Source of the DNA: Xylaria sp. FL1777
Lineage: Eukaryota > Ascomycota > Sordariomycetes > Xylariales > Xylariaceae
Reading direction: 5' to 3'
Length of the DNA: 64,000 nucleotides
NCBI GenBank assembly: GCA_022578965.1
Contig: MU400554.1
Location: 1-64,000, forward strand
Below, piece after piece: positions 1 through 12,499 of the stretch. A program made the translations under genes and the position numbers. Position 1 is the stretch's first letter. Each line of letters starts with the position of its first letter. The notes beneath the pieces were generated by a model. That model searched no databases and was not told the origin of the DNA. It saw only the letters and a program-made list of their open reading frames with translations.

Positions 1-988
1 TTTTTTTTAGCAAAAGGTATTAATTGTAGTTTTTGCCCGCCCCTACTTTCACCACCCCACGTATGTATATTTCACCCTTATATTAACCCTTTTCCGGCCC
101 CCCCCCCCCCCCCCCCCCGGGCCTTTTTTTTTTCTTTTCTTTTTGATCTTTTCTACTTTCGGGAAACATAATGTTAACAAGGAGAGAAAGCGACCAGGTT
201 ATGTTTTTAAAGACTCTAGCTACCCTCACCTCCCTTTGCTTACCTAGATTATAAGGAAGACTGCGACCGTGGTGTACAAGTACGAAGATATAACGACAAA
301 AGAAGAATTTAGGCAAAGGGGAAAGAGAGAGAAAGGAAGATGAAAATATCACAGACCATAGACGAACTGAAAAGGGATCTTCATCGATACGTTGAAACAA
401 AGGTGAGGAAAACTACCATTAACTAACGTGGAAGATATAATTACTGTAATCGTGAGAATATCTCACAAAATAATCCACCTTGGGCTCCCAGACTGACATG
501 GCCTCACAATAAGAATAGAAATGCTAAGATGGTTTATTGTGTAACTACTTAAGTGTGGTTTGATGTACAATCTATTGTTGTACCCCACAAAAATATTAGA
601 GCTTTCAGAGAAAGTTAGGTAATGTTAGAAGCAATAGTACTTGAATGGTCATAACTACCGTAAATATCGTATAAGACTTCCCTCGAGAAGGTAACACCAC
701 CATTATAATCACCCCAGCTACATAGCCAACGTTATTCAGCAAAGGGCTATTCCACCTAGACGCAGGTCGACCCTCTCTTGACGAAACTTTTGCGCTTGTA
801 AGCTGTCTAATAAACTGAAAGAAGGGAAATAGTATCAACAGTGTGTGCGTAGGTGCGGAAACTCGTCGGGTGGTAATATATATCTCATGCGAGCCGCTGT
901 TCGGATCAGCATTTTATACCAGCAATATAAAGCTGATGTTGGTAAAGAACTTATACAAGAAAGGAATAAAGTGACTACAACGCATAGA
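1..988. other. intergenic, no gene seen; 20-base C homopolymer
   Basis: No coding region is supported here; the open frames are short and of random composition. A run of 20 C lies at 99-118 and is followed within a few bases by a T-rich tract. Such a tract could mark a low-confidence assembly point. The segment lies 3' of the large minus-strand gene that ends at 989, so its right end should hold that gene's 3' UTR. Confidence 0.6.
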
Positions 989-3900
989 CTAATATGCCGT
1001 TGGCTTCTTGCGCCGTTCAAACATCCTAGAAAACCCACTGCTAGCTTTATCTTCAGGCTGGGGAGTGAAGGTTGCTACCGAGGGTGGAGGTCGCGAGTCG
1101 CGGAGAAAGTTGGCGAGGTCTGTCGTCTGAGAGCTTGCGGAGGAAGCATCTCGAGGCTCAAATTTTCTCATGGGGACGCGGCCAAATGAGGCGTTGCGGG
1201 GCGGATCAGACACTTTGATAGAAGAGGTATATCTATCCGCTATAGGTGGTATAACGATGGGAGTATGGGCGACTTTCGGGGCTGTGCGGCTATTTCGACT
1301 TCGATTATCAGACGCACCTGATGCTTTTCGAATGTGACTGGACCCATTGAGACCAGCAGACGAGCCGGATCTCAACCTCGCTATCAAGTTCGGTGCACTT
1401 GACTTCTTTTTCGGCGGAACGACGAACTGCGTCGGCGGTTCCGCAGGAGGTGGGTAATTATTCAAGAAATCAATCAAGCTCTCTTCCTGCTTGGGCTGGG
1501 GCTTCCGATATGTATCGAACTCATCATCGTCCTCGTCCCCATCCTCATCACTGAAATCGATCGCATAAGGATCGCGGACTCGTCTCTGTGTCCGCTTCGG
1601 CATCGGTTCGTCCGAGTCAAAACTGTTACCAGCATACAGCTTGTGCCTGTTGGACTTGTTCAAGAGCGCGCTCTGAGAATTCATCGAGGATGGAGCGGAT
1701 GCTTCAGTTATATTTGTGGAAGCTTGACTGGTTCGGACATTGGGGATGATGGCATCGACTGCCTTTCCTCCAACAGCACTGGTCATGTAGTCGGAATCCT
1801 GAGTATTTCGAAACGGTGCTACGGTGCGAGGAATTCGGGGGTTATTGCCATTGGTACTTGGTGGTCCTTGGCGAATGAAGTCAATAAGGTCGGAGCTTTC
1901 ATTGGATGTATTGACAATAGCATCCCTCGCCTGTAGTTTAGGTGCTCGTCGAACTTGCATACTAGAAGAGCTTTGCGCGACGGATGGCGACCTGGTAATG
2001 CTTCGTGTATTGTTCGAACTACCTGTCAATGGTCCATCGGTACGAGGGATATTCGCCACTGGAGGCCCGGTTGAGCGAATGAAATCGGCGAAATCTTGCA
2101 TTGATTCCCTTGGAACTCTAGCGTCCCTAGCCTGCGGTACAGGCGCTGTGCGGTTCCTCATAGATACCGGTGGTGACGCTCTCGAGGTAGCATTGCTATA
2201 TCTGCTGGTATTCGCCATATCGGGAGGAGCGTGGGAACCTGATCCTGTTGATTTATTAACAGATAGCGACCTTTTAATCGAGGAAGACCGGGAGCGCTCT
2301 GAAAATTTGCCGTCATCGCTCCTCCTAGTTTTGTGGCTAGTGCTCGGACTACTGCCGTTAGGTTGAGACGACTGAGACTGTTTCACTGTTAGATCTGACT
2401 CGAGCGACTGGCACGTGCCACTTACATCAATGTCTCGCATGTTCTCTGGTGTCAATGTGTATTGCAAAGTTTCGTTGCTTTGGATCAACTCCTCGAAATC
2501 ACGAGCAACATCCGCGGGGCGATTAGAGCTGCTCTCTTCAGACGTCCGTTTCGGCTTGAATCTAGCCGGTGACGGTACTTCATTTTGCACGGGGCGTGGA
2601 AATCTTGGTGAATCGGGAGATGCGCGCTGAGTAGACGTCGCCTGGACATAGACAGGTCTATTTGCACTCCTCTCTGGCAAAGTGGGCATTGGCGGGTTCC
2701 TCAAACCACTTGTCTGCCGCTGAAAAGCATCATATCGTTCCTCTTGTGATAGGCTTGCAGGATTCGTAATTACAGATACCTTGCTCGGCGCCGAGGTTGG
2801 GGAGAATATTGGTGCGGGTGTTACCTTAGGAGGCAAACGATTACGCGAAGGTGGGGTCAGCGTAGTGCCAATATCGTGAACACCTTCAACATACGACGAT
2901 ACAGTTCCCGGCGTAGTCTTTGTAACGGTCACGTAAGGTATCGCATAAGGAGTCATCTCCTCCACAATAGGAGGAGTTGTAGAGACATTTCCTTCACGGG
3001 GGAAACTAAACGAGCGTGGAGTGGGACTGCGAGGGTTTGACTCAACGGAGCTTGCTCGCGATCGATGTCCCTGCACCTCAATAACCCGAACAGAGCGGAC
3101 ACTGCTTGACCTCGTAAGAACGATAGAAGAAGGTCTCCCAGACTCTGAGGTTGTGGGCGAGCTTCTTCCTCCGTAAGATACTCGTGCTGATGTTAGGATT
3201 TCTGGCTCTTCTGCAAATTCTTCGATCTCACTATCAAATTCTTCCTCTCGAATATCAGTTTGACCGGTAACATGGGTCGCGGTGCTTGGAACGGCCACAT
3301 CTATTCCTTCACTTGGCTTTATTTTAGTGTGAACTGTTGCCTCACCCTCAGTCTCGACTTCCAGAGAATCTGAAGCCTGGGTAACTTGGATGGGTTCATT
3401 AGTAAATTCATCCTCTGCATCAAAAGTGCTATATCGAGGTTTCTTCCTAGAGGGAAGAGAGGGGGTGCGCTTGACCGAAGATTTGGAAGCAAATGTGTTT
3501 CCAATATCGACCTCATGAGACGCAACAAACCAGCTCTTTGGGCGCGAGGGGAGTTCTTCTTGTTCAGACTCCTCTTCGTCGCTGTAGGTGGCTTCGATAT
3601 CACTATCCGGCAGAGGAAGCGTAGAAGGATCGAGAATGTCGCCCTCGCCTTTAATGGGGCTTTTGCCAGGCTCCTGGGTTCCATCCTGGATGGCATCTGA
3701 GTGGTTGGGTTGGTCATCTGTAGCAGTGTCTAGCTCAGACAATGGTTGTACAGCTGGGGACTCTATAGTAGTGCTCTCGCGCCTGTAATAGGAGGCTCCA
3801 GAGCCATTTGCGGAACTTCGAGAAAAGGGACGGGAAAAGTTGGGTTCCAGAGGGGACCGTATCCTCTTCTTCCATGCACGCCATAGTCTACCCAAAGTCC

Positions 3901-4747
3901 TATCAAGGGCAACACGCTCCATATCTAATTCTTCGACAACAAGCCGATCAGACACATCACCGGGTTGTCGTGTGCCGTCTTTCAACTCTTTCTCGTAATT
4001 CGTACGCAATCTGTTGAATGCCGCTTGTCCAGCCACAACGAGAACCTGCTCGCCCATGAATTCGAGAATGGAAGTTAAGAAGATTGCAACAGGAGGGGAC
4101 ACGAGCTCGGTTACTGTATCGCCAATTTCGCCGTCAAGATGTTCCCGTTCTACGTAGTAGTCTTCATCTTCCTCCTCCATATCACCTAGAGAGGAGTAGA
4201 CCATGCATCGAAGTCGCGTCCTTTTCCATACGAGTTCGAGATCCCAGTCTCTGGCTGCCTCGAAAGGAGCAGTGCGAGCAAGATTTTCGATCTCTCCACC
4301 CCCAAGGTATTCTCTGAGTTCTTCATCGGCCGAATTAATGACATCTTTTGCAAGCTTTGGTTTAAGAACGTCGATAACAGCCGATCGGAGTGACGGTAAG
4401 TGGGTAGATTTCGCAGTGGCAAGGACGTTGAATAGCAGCTGGTCAACAAAATTGTTCGCGAGTAGGAGGGCACCATTGGCAACGAGGGCAGTCCCCTCGT
4501 GAGGTTCGATACCAACTTGGTCATACCATGTCCCCGAATAAGTGTCATGGTCATTCGTTACAATCTGCGATGCAGCAGAGGCAGCGATGAAAGCTGCCTC
4601 TGGCGATACGGAAAGGGGTGGCGACATTAGACTATGGACTCCAATGGTGGACGGCCTGTCGCTAGATGTGCTAAGGGCTCGAGAACGACCGGTCGACGAA
4701 GCGCTCGCCATGGCTGTGTCGACCGGAGGAAAGGTGTCGACGGGCAT
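989..4747 (-). CDS. large disordered protein with N-terminal histone-fold-like domain
   Basis: One uninterrupted frame of 1252 residues. The first ATG is at 4747; the frame extends a little further upstream only through a TTG codon. A second ATG in a better context (GCCATGG) lies 12 codons downstream at 4711 and could be the true start. Residues about 50-150 form the only ordered block: predicted helices rich in A, L and V, including the stretch LANNFVDQLLFNVLATAK, which resembles the helices of a histone-fold (TAF-like) domain. A second helical, charged block follows to about residue 300. The remainder is Ser/Pro/Thr/Arg-rich and low in hydrophobic residues, with acidic patches (DEDGDEDDDE) and a short positively charged C-terminus. 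No catalytic motif is visible. I infer a nuclear scaffold or transcription-related protein. Similar long fungal proteins are usually left as hypothetical. The gene itself is secure; the function is not. Confidence 0.85.
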   Translation of the reverse strand: MPVDTFPPVDTAMASASSTGRSRALSTSSDRPSTIGVHSLMSPPLSVSPEAAFIAASAASQIVTNDHDTYSGTWYDQVGIEPHEGTALVANGALLLANNFVDQLLFNVLATAKSTHLPSLRSAVIDVLKPKLAKDVINSADEELREYLGGGEIENLARTAPFEAARDWDLELVWKRTRLRCMVYSSLGDMEEEDEDYYVEREHLDGEIGDTVTELVSPPVAIFLTSILEFMGEQVLVVAGQAAFNRLRTNYEKELKDGTRQPGDVSDRLVVEELDMERVALDRTLGRLWRAWKKRIRSPLEPNFSRPFSRSSANGSGASYYRRESTTIESPAVQPLSELDTATDDQPNHSDAIQDGTQEPGKSPIKGEGDILDPSTLPLPDSDIEATYSDEEESEQEELPSRPKSWFVASHEVDIGNTFASKSSVKRTPSLPSRKKPRYSTFDAEDEFTNEPIQVTQASDSLEVETEGEATVHTKIKPSEGIDVAVPSTATHVTGQTDIREEEFDSEIEEFAEEPEILTSARVSYGGRSSPTTSESGRPSSIVLTRSSSVRSVRVIEVQGHRSRASSVESNPRSPTPRSFSFPREGNVSTTPPIVEEMTPYAIPYVTVTKTTPGTVSSYVEGVHDIGTTLTPPSRNRLPPKVTPAPIFSPTSAPSKVSVITNPASLSQEERYDAFQRQTSGLRNPPMPTLPERSANRPVYVQATSTQRASPDSPRFPRPVQNEVPSPARFKPKRTSEESSSNRPADVARDFEELIQSNETLQYTLTPENMRDIDVSGTCQSLESDLTVKQSQSSQPNGSSPSTSHKTRRSDDGKFSERSRSSSIKRSLSVNKSTGSGSHAPPDMANTSRYSNATSRASPPVSMRNRTAPVPQARDARVPRESMQDFADFIRSTGPPVANIPRTDGPLTGSSNNTRSITRSPSVAQSSSSMQVRRAPKLQARDAIVNTSNESSDLIDFIRQGPPSTNGNNPRIPRTVAPFRNTQDSDYMTSAVGGKAVDAIIPNVRTSQASTNITEASAPSSMNSQSALLNKSNRHKLYAGNSFDSDEPMPKRTQRRVRDPYAIDFSDEDGDEDDDEFDTYRKPQPKQEESLIDFLNNYPPPAEPPTQFVVPPKKKSSAPNLIARLRSGSSAGLNGSSHIRKASGASDNRSRNSRTAPKVAHTPIVIPPIADRYTSSIKVSDPPRNASFGRVPMRKFEPRDASSASSQTTDLANFLRDSRPPPSVATFTPQPEDKASSGFSRMFERRKKPTAY

Positions 4748-6225
4748 CTTTGTTACAACGGCAGACCCAGAGAGGGCGCCTTGTCTCGCGTAAGACAAAG
4801 GATGGAGAGGGAGGCTTGGCTGTAGGAAAAAGAACCTGCAGCAACGTGCGTGGACTTGGGTGGAGGTTAGCCCAGGTCGGCTGTTGGAGTGTCTGAGGAT
4901 TTGGCGTATGCAGATTTAGATCCTTCGCTATTTCGTAAACGGCATCAGCATAGGAAGGATTCACTCGAGACGTAACACCAAATCAGAAAATGATTGGCGT
5001 CAGGTAGTAGAATAAATTTGGGGGCGGCTGATGAACCATCTATCTGGGCAGCAGTGGGTGACTATGATGGCGGTAGAGGTACTTGAGAGAGTTGTCATGT
5101 ACATCTAAACTCTGCTGGACGCACTCCGACACGGCCATCACAGTCGACGCTCAATCAATTATGATCTGACCACCCGCTGGATTTTGGAAGATGTGTATGC
5201 TGGGCAATTGAGAGTGCGCGACAGGGAATACGGCACCGATGATGGGGTCAACGGAAGGCAGCAGGTCAGCGACTGCGACATGGCAAGGTGGTGTAACCAC
5301 TCGGTCACCGATTGGGGAAACAAATATCTCAAGAATAATCAAGCCTGACCATTGGGGTTGTCAGAAGAGACAAATGTTACCATGATGACCTGTTATAGGC
5401 GCAGTAGAGGGTACGGGCACTGGCCTGGGAGATATAGAATAAGCTCTATACCACCTACATCATGGACGCATACCAAGAGAGACGGTATAGGTACTCGGAG
5501 CTATATGTACGCCACCGTACGTCATGTAGTAAGAGAAAAAAAGATCAAAGAGCGGCCAGGAAATAAATTCAATCTCACGTACCTGGTGACTTAAAGTCGC
5601 AATTCTGTCATACGGGACTGTTGAGGCTCAAAACCGGCAATAGCGCTCTGCGAACGCGACCAACGATGCGGTTTGGAGCAGGCCGTGATTCAGGGGTTCA
5701 CATGTCGCGGTTCAAATAGGGGCGACGGGGTCAAATACGGTAACCGATGAGCGAGCAATCCCGCCAGTGCCAGACTGAAAGGGAGCAGACAACGAGAAGC
5801 CTGGATCATCAGACAGACAAACAAACACCCAGGTCACCGACCCAAACAAGCGCCGAGTTTGGAGGAAGTACGTAGTATGTGCAATCTGCGGCGCTGGAGG
5901 AAAACAGCTGAAGTCAAAAAAAAGACGACGAGATGAAACCAGTGCGAGGCATGTCGGTTTTCCCTTACACACCAGGTCGCGCAGGTACATTAGACATGTC
6001 GCCCATGCTATCAGTATGTCGGTTGTTGATAGGGTAGCATCAATTGATGAAGAATTGGAGAAGAGTAGCCAGGCAAGGATATCCCGGAATCGTCTGAACC
6101 AGGGCTGTGATGCAAAGGACTCCTTGCTATACGTACTACTGCGTGTACTAATGTACTTAGTTGTGGTCCTGCGCTAGTTTAGGTACTTCCAGCACGTGTC
6201 TACACTGGTATAAAATAGCCGTGCT

Positions 6226-6420
6226 TTCGAGCTGCCGTAGGGTACTTATACTACATGTAGGTATGTACTCTACCTTAGGTAGTGTTGCGTGGTGTGGTGT
6301 GTTACTTATAGAGATACCTAGTATATAAGTATGCGTAGTATACAATTCGCTGCTTATAATACCCATTCTATAGGTACATGTATGTAGGTGAGATTACCTA
6401 CCTACATACAGACCTACCAC
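6226..6420. repeat. TAGGTA/TACCTA word cluster
   Basis: Dense occurrences of TAGGTA, ACCTACC, TACATGTAGGTA and related words on both strands. The same words recur at about 24.65-24.95, 27.79-27.85, 45.0-45.25, 46.84-46.95 and 54.6-54.72 kb, always between genes. It looks like an interspersed low-complexity family and not a tandem array. Confidence 0.6.
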
Positions 6421-7724
6421 GCTGCATACAAGTACTATGTATGCTCAGATGTAGTATACATTGATTTGCCAATTCACGTCCCCTCTTCGTCTCAAAGCAC
6501 ATACGTAGACATTTACTGAGTCCATTTACACATAGGTACGGTATCTGTCAAACTGTTCTGGTTGGCTACCAAAGCCCACTACCAAAGCGTTCGTCGGCAT
6601 CAGAAGCCCCTGAACCGGGATGTTAATGCAGAGATATCTGACTAGTACGAACTGGGAATTAGATCAGTAGACTGTCAACACTGTATTCCCGAAGCCTACC
6701 CCGTTTGGTGTAGCGCCCCTCCCACCAGCCCCTCTACAGCCATGAGTAACTGGCCATTTCCTTCGAAGGAGTGTCGCTTTAGTCATGACACGGTTGTGAT
6801 CCATAGTGCCTAGCAAACAGAATCGAAGTACATATAAAGCATCTATATAATGTCTTCGACCGCCGACTTCAGTCAAGCGACAAATGTGGTTTACTTCTGC
6901 AAAGGTTATCCTGTTTTCCTTTCCTTTGGAGGGGTCATGTCTGGGAATTCGGAGAATTTTCAGCCACGTTTTCAGCACATAATCTCCAGCGGACCAAGAA
7001 AATGGTTAAAAATATAATTCCGCAATGGGCAATGATGTTCACTTTTGCTACCGTTGAACATCCGCCTGTCTATCTAGTATACTAGATACCCAAATTACTA
7101 CGTATGTACTTACGCAGTAAGGTATGTAGTATATTGGTAGTAACGCTCTGGTGCTTACACTTATACACTACACCATAAGTACGTAGCATATGTAAAAAGT
7201 ATGTAAGTACCAATCTATAACATTCTCACAGAAATCAGCCTGCTGCCAACCTTTCAGTCATCGAGGGAGGAAATTACTCCAGTTAGCCTTGATCAGAGTG
7301 TATGTGCGTAGTGAGTCTAGACTCGACTTTTTGCGCTCGGATGCCATGTGATGTGGAGGAAATCTTTAAAAGAGTGTACACCATTAATGTATATATACTG
7401 CTTTGTGAGCTGAACAGACCTCGTCCGTCCTAAGACCTCTAGGCTAGGCTAGTATACAAATAGCACATGGTACCAGTACATCTTCGGTAAAGCCATGCTC
7501 TGCGAGAAACAACGTCAAAAATGTTTCAAAGTCACGAGTAGCTCGGAGGTGCTACAATGTAATAGTGCTGATTTACTAGTTGTTACGCCATCATAGTTAG
7601 CAATAGACTACACTAGAATAGGATCGCGATTGAACCAACGGCACCTGCAACTTTAATCAGGAAGCAAGGGGCAAGGTTGTTAATGCCGCCACTTACTGTA
7701 TTAGTGTAGGTACTTTGTGTATCG

Positions 7725-7753
7725 CACTACACTACTGCGTACGTAGTGTAGTG
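7725..7753. repeat. perfect 11-bp inverted repeat
   Basis: CACTACACTAC (7725-7735) and GTAGTGTAGTG (7743-7753) are exact reverse complements separated by 7 bases. A smaller 7-bp inverted repeat with a one-base centre (TACTTAC/GTAAGTA) lies at 7970-7984. Both are in the palindrome-rich part of the desert and far from any recognised gene. Confidence 0.75.
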
Positions 7754-10700
7754 TAGGTAGGTGGCGTAGATTCTCTCAATTACACCTTCAATTCCACTCG
7801 TCCTGTTTGTTACCTGATATTACCTAAGTAGGTATTCTCCGCAAACCTCCACAAACATTCTGTAATGCAGCAGTACCGTAGTAGTATTCCTCCATACATA
7901 CTGTATGTAACCGATAGACGCCAAGCTTGCCCACTCCCTTCCCCCGCGCTGCTCAATGCGCAGTATACCTACTTACTGTAAGTAAACGCACATAGTAGTA
8001 ATACTACCGGGACCTACATAGCGCAGTGTATTCCTGTGCAGCAGTCTACAGGTATACGTAAGTACATAGTAGTTTACACAGCGTACGCAGTATACCGGTA
8101 TATAAATACCCACACCACCATGGCTTTCAAGGGATCATGTAGCTGTAACCCTAAGCTGACTTTGCGTCATGTAAGAGTATAATAAAAGAAACTCTGTCAC
8201 TTCGAATAGTCACGCGCTGTTCATTGCTACGGGATCGGCATGCAGTTAGAATCCTGTCAATGCACAATGGGACAATACGGTAAGTAGTGTAGTGTACTAT
8301 AATAATTTGAATCGTGGGAAATCCTTCGAAAGTAATCATACTGGTATGCTCACAACAGCCTTACTGAATTGCTGATGCAGTGCTGTAATATCCCACATAC
8401 ATGTACAGTAAATGGCTTGTTTCGGAGCCTTCACCGGCACCAACACTAACAACAATAAACAAGATATAGTTTACCGGCACTACCTCTTCCAATTACTCCA
8501 TAACACGGTACTTATCAATCTTACGCAGTATACTAATCCTTAGTCCGGGTTCTGTCCAAGTCTGGTTTACGATCACCATTGAACTAAGTATCAGGTTTCC
8601 TGGATCTAGAATTAGCGATGATCGATATTAGGTATGCTTCTTGGTCCAAAATTTGATTCGCTGCCTATCCACCCCCGAATGTCACTGAGGCTTCCTCAGG
8701 CTCACTGCATACCTGTTAGCAAACGTATGGAACCCGTATTATATATCCGTATAAAGTGTCAAATAGTGTAATCGCGTCAAGCACAGCGGTAAAGCAAGAA
8801 GCCTCATGGATCAGGTGACTCGAGAACACCAGGGATATGCCATTACACCATCGTGAAGGCTATCACCAGCCACCAAAATCTGCCACAGCCCAGCCACAAG
8901 ACCAAAGACGGTCGTTACATGTAGATTGTCATCTGCAGATTCGGGTTATGTTGGTGCTTAAGCTTGTCTGAGCTGGGTATAGGTATCCTATATCGCCTGA
9001 AGGATCTCCCCCATCTACAGTAGGCAGCATATTGGCAGCACTGGGTCTAATGGTATACTGAGACGACGACGACTCTGGCTGAGACTGGGCATGCGCAATG
9101 CCATGCCTCGGAATACGTCCCTAAAATCCTTTCAGAAGACCGAGCGTTGCCGGCATAGCAAGGCATTCTAGGCTGGAATCTGCACTTACGTGCCCGTTTG
9201 AATCTGCCGGCGGCGTCGATCTCTCGGCATAGTTTCCGAATCCGATACATGATCAGGTTCCAAACCAGACCGCGCATTTTAAAACACTACTCTACTACCA
9301 TACTGCGTAGACAATCGTCAGAAAGTATCGTTCAGGACTCACCAAGCAATTTCGAAGCTACACACCATCTTCTCCGCTGGTCAATGGCAAGGTGCCTGAA
9401 CGTCAGTCTGTGTCTAACCTCATGGAAGCCCAACTTGTCGATGCATGTAGGTATACAGGTTCTTATTAAGCCTATCACACCGCAGCAAAAACCTTCCCGA
9501 CTTTGGGACCATTGCTTTTGTTTGTACGCTTCGAGAGTCTGCCGCACACAAACCTCGGCGGACTGCACATTACGACACAACTCCCCGCCCAAGACCAGTG
9601 CCGTCGGCTATGCAGGCAGGGTTGTTTTTATTAGAATCTGCAGTCATCCTGAAAAGCTGAAAGGCCGGGGATCTCAGATCTGACGCTCAACAATCCTGCA
9701 CAGCTTACAGTACTAGTATACTACTGAAAGTGCTACTCCAGGCCTTCACCTTCACTTCGATTTTGACTACCTATCTAACCCAGGTAGGTACCACGAGTGG
9801 GTGTAAGACGTAAGTACCAGGTAGCAAAACTAGGGCCGTATCCCTACATGAGAAAACAGGAGGTATCTCTCTGTCTGTCGGTCTTATCAGGCATGCCGTC
9901 TGTGTGATCTTCTACCTCTTCTGCGTCAGTAGCATCACTGGAAATAGGCCAACCCTCCCTCATGCAACATGGTTGGGATTCCTACGGCTGACATTTCCGA
10001 AAAAAGTCGGCTTCTCCAAGACATCCGAGCAATCCGAGCTTCAGACTAGACGAGCCAGACTTGTCACACCTAAAATCTACTTATTTACTATACGATTTCG
10101 CTTTACTCTTCACCCGGTCGTTATCATTAACCGCCAGTTACTAGCTTCATCTAGGTATTCGAGTCTTTCGAATGAGCCGCCCTATTATGTTTCATGGAAA
10201 CTGAGCCTCAATATCAGGGGTGAAGCGGCTATACTATTAGGATCGCCCGGTATAAGTAGGTATATTTCGCAGTATATCAACGCTCAGACTCCATGACTTT
10301 AGCCGGTCCACAGATCTCGTTTCGCACACACGGCATCAAGCGCATCTTCAAAAAGATTAAGTAGTTATATGATCGCCTACATATAGATGCCCTATGTATG
10401 GCTACCAGTTCTCGTGGTGAAACTGTACTTCATTAATTCCCACGACCTCCGCTTGTCGCAGATGTCGTTCACATGAGTTTCGAGCCTCGGGCCATGATAT
10501 GTCTCTTTCAAGTTCTGGAAGCCTAGCCGACTACGACAGGCTAATACTTGGCTGGTTACAACTACGGACTTGTCACATGTCACATTCCGATGGGTAATTG
10601 ACGTTCCATTATTAAGGTTGATGCAAGCGCCCGTGACAACACGCTCATGCCATTATACGCAGTAAGTCGTGACACCAGCCGTGTAGTATTCAGTACGCCC

Positions 10701-10888
10701 GTACCCTCATGGAAGGCAATATGTCGTACAACCCCCAACCCAATGACATATGAGCAGTCGGAGTTTGATGCTTCTGGTTGCCACGAGATCAAGTTTCAGA
10801 GTTGAACACGAAAGGTAAAGTCCTCTCACCGCCCTTACAACTCAACAGGCCTGCACCCGCAATATCGTGCCGGCAATCAATCATTCAA

Positions 10889-10962
10889 CCGGCCCCTACT
10901 ACCACCGTTACCGTAAGCTGAGGGAAGGGGGGGTTATTACCCAAGCCTTGTAGTAGGGCCGG
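10889..10962. repeat. imperfect 14/13-bp inverted repeat, hairpin candidate
   Basis: CCGGCCCCTACTAC (10889-10902) pairs with GTAGTAGGGCCGG (10950-10962) except for one bulged base. The loop is about 47 bases and contains a G-rich run. GC-rich arms with this loop could be the ends of a miniature inverted-repeat element or a structured RNA. No flanking duplication was established. Confidence 0.5.
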
Positions 10963-12499
10963 GCGTTCAACGTGTGACGGGAACGGCTTGGCCCCTGAAA
11001 TCGAAGCCACATAATTATCTAGCCGCGCGCTGGGTATACCCCCAACTCATAATAATAAACTTCACAGTCAACTTAGACTTTTCGCAGCGCTAACCTACGC
11101 GAGCGAATAGCATGGAGTTTGTATTAATTTCTTTATTCATCTCCTATATCCTATACTCCAAAGGTACACATGAGGATATCTTTGAAAGGGCCAATCGAAG
11201 GCACGGGACATGGCTGTTTGGTTGTGCAAAAGCACCCTAACTAAATCAATCCCTTTGCTGGCTTCTCTCCCTTTCCTATCCCGCAAAGCGCATCTGCTCT
11301 CAAAATGCACGCCATTCTCATAAATGAGCTAGCTGATAGGGAACCGTGCGTTTGCATCTTTCCCTTGCTCCTGCAGTGCTTGCTTGTCTACCCCAGGGCG
11401 AAGGGGGCTATTTCATACGCAGAACGGACCGACACCTACCTGAATGGATCGACGCCAGCGACAGCGCATACCACAAGTACCTAGTATGTAAGCCCGGCAA
11501 AGCACGTAAGAGAAGGGAGGGGTTGGCTGATGCAACTCTACGCAAGAGCGGATGTCGTTCTTAAGTAAATGATGACCGGTCGGCTGTGCGCATGAGTTTG
11601 GAGATACGTCATTTCTCCCTTGTCATCTATTCCCTTGCTTATCTCACGGTAGGCCGCGTCCCGTTTGCCTTCATGCATACTTGCGCCAGGCTCTCTCCAC
11701 GTTTGTTGTCAGCCCGGTTTTTGGAGAAGTTGCAGCCTTATAAATGACTCGGTCTGGCTTACCTAGTGAGCTTCGGAAACAAGCAGAGAATGTATGGAAT
11801 GCTGGGGGTGGTATCCGGCTTACCCTACTTTAGTATCCTAGTACCTCATGTATATTGCTCAAATTTTTGTAGCTGTAAGAGTTTATATGCACTTTCATTC
11901 AACAGGGACATAGAAGAGGCCTTGTACTACTTCGATGTTTGGCGGGAATATAATGACCTCGTCGCAGTTGATATTTGAGCCGAAATGCACCTCTTGAATT
12001 AGCGCTATAGGGGATATGCCATGGCCAATGCAATAATGGTGTATAACTAATTGATTCATGAAAAAAACATATGTGTTACTTTAGGATATACATACCTCAT
12101 AGCAAGCTTAATAGGTTGCTTAGGAGTTGATGTTATAATAGAACAGTTCTATAACTAAGGTTAATGAAAATACTACAGCAACCTCGCATAGGATTTCTGT
12201 AGTCTTACTTGTAATAAGCTAGTGTCTTGTCTGTTAGCTTTGACATATTCTTATGATAAGCCACAGCATCTTACATAGTTTCGTACTTTAGGTGTACACA
12301 AGGCCTCCCATCTGAGTTAGAAGGAATTGTGTTATATAACGTAGAAATTCTGGGGAACTATGTTTGCATATTAAAGAATTACATTAAGATTGTAGCTCTA
12401 GAAGGCAGCTCGAGATTAATAAAGAGAATAAATAAAAGAGTACACATGAAGGGAAGTGTATGAAGCAACAAGGACAGTGAAGTAAGTTATGAAAAAAAA

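Larger units (their letters stand above)
4748..12000. other. gene desert rich in TAGGTA words and short palindromes
   Basis: About 7 kb with no supported gene. The longest open frames (9198-9683 plus, 161 codons; 9904-10296 plus, 130 codons) have random composition and no domain. The first few hundred bases are the promoter and 5' leader of the gene at 989-4747. From about 6.1 to 8.3 kb the sequence is dominated by TAGGTAC, GTATAC and TAGTGTA words on both strands, with many self-complementary segments. No transposon coding remnant was recognised. Confidence 0.6.

Noticed and set aside
9198..9683. 161-codon plus-strand open frame
   Set aside because: Random composition, overlapped by open frames on the other strand, and no domain or splice structure.
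9904..10296. 130-codon plus-strand open frame
   Set aside because: No coding-like composition or motif; lies in the gene desert.
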